From positions 1-8,065 of the forward strand of contig PIVW01000269.1 in NCBI GenBank assembly GCA_003353825.1: DNA of 8,065 nucleotides, in the 5' to 3' direction. Under the pieces are notes generated by a model that made no database searches, was not told the DNA's origin, and worked only from the letters and a program-made list of their open reading frames with translations. Both the position numbers and the translations under genes were made by a program. This stretch comes from Chloroflexota bacterium. Its GTDB lineage: Bacteria > Chloroflexota > Anaerolineae > J102. The first letter of the stretch is position 1, and each line of letters starts with the position of its first letter. Shown one piece after another: positions 7,083 through 8,065 of this stretch.

Positions 7083-7089
7083 GATTTCG

Positions 7090-7095
7090 CCCCTC
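7090..7095 (-). promoter_or_regulatory. Shine-Dalgarno site that decides the OppB-like start
   Basis: GAGGGG on the minus strand lies 7 bases before the ATG at 7082. It favours this start over the in-frame GTG at 7112, whose nearest purine-rich stretch abuts the start codon. Confidence 0.65.
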
Positions 7096-7184
7096 AATGA
7101 TGCTAAAGTCACCCCTCTTCATATCGCAACGATGGTGTCATCTCACTAATTGGGGATAGGGACATCGTTCTGCAACTACCCGCT

Positions 7185-7206
7185 GGGCGACCGCAAGGGT
7201 GCGCCC
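7185..7206. other. GC-rich imperfect hairpin upstream of the OppB-like gene
   Basis: GGGCG...CGCCC pairs over five bases, then continues with three more pairs around one bulged G, with a loop of about five bases. Neither side carries a long T-run, so it is not a convincing terminator. It may be an mRNA structure in the leader between the binding-protein and permease genes. Confidence 0.4.
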
Positions 7207-7270
7207 AAACCTTTTATTGAGAAGACATGCCGCGATTTTTCAACGAGAGAGGTGTATGGATGGAAAGGGA

Positions 7271-7304
7271 GAGGTTGGCGATCCTCATGCGGACCGCCAA
7301 CCTC
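7271..7304 (-). terminator. Stem-loop after the binding-protein gene (attenuator or mRNA stabiliser)
   Basis: GAGGTTGGCG and CGCCAACCTC are perfect 10-bp inverted arms. After one mismatch three more pairs extend the stem, leaving a six-base loop. On the minus strand it lies 33 bp after the stop codon at 7338 and is followed by TCCCTTTCC, a weak T-tract. Stem-loops in this position are common between binding-protein and permease genes. They protect the upstream mRNA and reduce read-through, giving more binding protein than permease. Whether it fully terminates is unclear. Confidence 0.65.
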
Positions 7305-7337
7305 ATTCGACTTCAAAGCAAGACTGTGACTAACTGC

Positions 7338-8065
7338 TTACTGGATGCCCTTGGCTTCCTTTTTGGCATCCCAGTCGATGTCCCATTGGAACCAGCTTGT
7401 GCCGCCCATCTCACCAGCAGTACGGCTGGTGACCCACGGCTTGGTAACCTGCACAGTGGTGTAATAGTAGATCGGGGCGATAACTGCGACTTCATCGTTC
7501 AAGATCATCTCGGCGCGCTTGTACATTGCTTCGCGCGCTTCCGGATCAGCAGAAGACCGGGCCTCATCTATCAGGTCCTGATACTCCTGGTTTTCCCAAC
7601 GGACGTTGTTATCACCGGTATCAGGTGCAAAAACATCGCCCAGCCAGTTGTTGGCATCGGGGTAGTCGGCGCACCAAGCGAAACGCCACACGTGCGGCAT
7701 TTCTTCTACGGGAGTCGCCTGATCAATGGTCTTCAGGTACACACGCCACTCCTGATTCTCTACAGCTATGTCTACGTTCAGGAATTCTTTCCACATGCCA
7801 GCAACGGCCTGGGCGATCTGGGCGTGGGCTTCAGAGGTATTGTGCATCAGGCTGATGGTACCCAGTTCAGAACCGTCAGCATAGCCGGCTTCGGCCAGCC
7901 AGGCTTTGGCCTGTTCCACGGCGGCATCGTATCCTGTGCCACCCTGTTCCTCAGTCAACCGTATGGTCCGGCTGTAGTGACCATCGCGCTCCAGTAATCC
8001 TTTTTTCTCCAGCTGCTGTATCATCTGGGCTATAGCCGTATGGCTCACCCCCATATCAAGAGCCA
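7338..8065 (-). CDS. Chimera: winged-helix (LexA/MarR-like) fragment fused to the C-terminal part of a family-5 solute-binding protein (5' end outside window)
   Basis: The frame is open to the window edge: codons for A-L-D precede the ATG at 8054. The first ~35 residues from that ATG (MGVSHTAIAQMIQQLEKKGL, then LERDGHYSRTIRLT) read as the recognition helix and wing of a LexA/MarR-type DNA-binding domain. After about TEEQGG (residues 34-39) the sequence becomes a family-5 extracytoplasmic binding protein: GYDAAVEQAKAWLAEAGYAD, SLMHNTSEAHAQIAQ, NQEWRVYLKTI, WCADYPDANNWLGDVF, NVRWENQEYQDLIDEARSSA and PIYYYTTVQVTKPWV. That part corresponds to the last ~200 of the family's usual 500-600 residues. 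The signal peptide and most of lobe 1 are missing, so export and peptide binding are unlikely. Its place just before the two permeases fits an opp/dpp operon. It is either a real rearrangement or an assembly chimera at the sequence end. Confidence 0.8.
   Translation of the reverse strand, partial: ALDMGVSHTAIAQMIQQLEKKGLLERDGHYSRTIRLTEEQGGTGYDAAVEQAKAWLAEAGYADGSELGTISLMHNTSEAHAQIAQAVAGMWKEFLNVDIAVENQEWRVYLKTIDQATPVEEMPHVWRFAWCADYPDANNWLGDVFAPDTGDNNVRWENQEYQDLIDEARSSADPEAREAMYKRAEMILNDEVAVIAPIYYYTTVQVTKPWVTSRTAGEMGGTSWFQWDIDWDAKKEAKGIQ

Larger units (their letters stand above)
7083..7337. other. Intergenic leader between the binding-protein and OppB-like genes
   Basis: These 255 bp hold no gene. 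They contain two stem-loops (7271-7304 and 7185-7206) and a spaced 7-bp inverted repeat, AACGATG at 7128-7134 with CATCGTT at 7163-7169, which could be a regulator site or leader structure. I found no convincing -35/-10 pair on the minus strand. Confidence 0.5.

Noticed and set aside
7227..7997. Plus-strand open frame of 256 codons opposite the binding-protein gene
   Set aside because: It is antisense to the clearly recognisable family-5 binding protein, its translation resembles nothing, and it spans the stem-loop after that gene.

Overview
The window looks like a bacterial chromosome segment, possibly a whole short contig, from an environmental or host-associated lineage. Two lipobox lipoproteins, a family-5 solute-binding protein with OppB/OppC-type permeases, and the style of the proteins would suit a Chloroflexota (Anaerolineae-like) genome. 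That assignment is an inference with low to moderate confidence, because no rRNA or marker gene is present.

Layout. (1) Bases 1-192 hold the C-terminal end of an IS4-family transposase on the minus strand. It breaks off inside the catalytic YREK motif and runs off the left edge. (2) 239-1306 is a minus-strand DDE (rve/IS481-like) transposase with an intact catalytic triad. A tandem pair of 12-bp repeats lies just upstream of it. (3) 1307-1798 is a noncoding stretch of about 490 bp with only candidate promoter elements. (4) 1799-3595 (+) encodes a lipoprotein with sialidase/BNR-like propeller repeats and four C-terminal membrane helices. (5) 3600-4529 (-) is a convergent gene for a TolB-like (PD40) six-bladed propeller lipoprotein; the two stop codons are 4 bp apart. 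(6) 4642-4688 is a strong intrinsic terminator on the minus strand. (7) 8065 down to 4714, on the minus strand, is a peptide/nickel-type ABC importer cluster in the order binding protein, OppB-like permease, OppC-like permease, closed by that terminator.

The transporter cluster has three oddities. The binding-protein gene is a chimera: about 40 residues resembling a LexA/MarR winged helix are joined in frame to only the C-terminal ~200 residues of a family-5 binding protein, with no signal peptide. The OppC-like permease carries an extra ~85-residue segment with two predicted membrane helices. A perfect (AAAGTT)4 hexanucleotide repeat sits between the two permease genes. No ATPase genes are present, and the terminator after oppC means they do not follow in the same transcript.

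The strongest lead is the regulator/binding-protein chimera at the right edge. It may be a real rearrangement, but its position at the sequence end makes an assembly artefact a serious alternative. I do not see a clearly novel defence or mobile system here.
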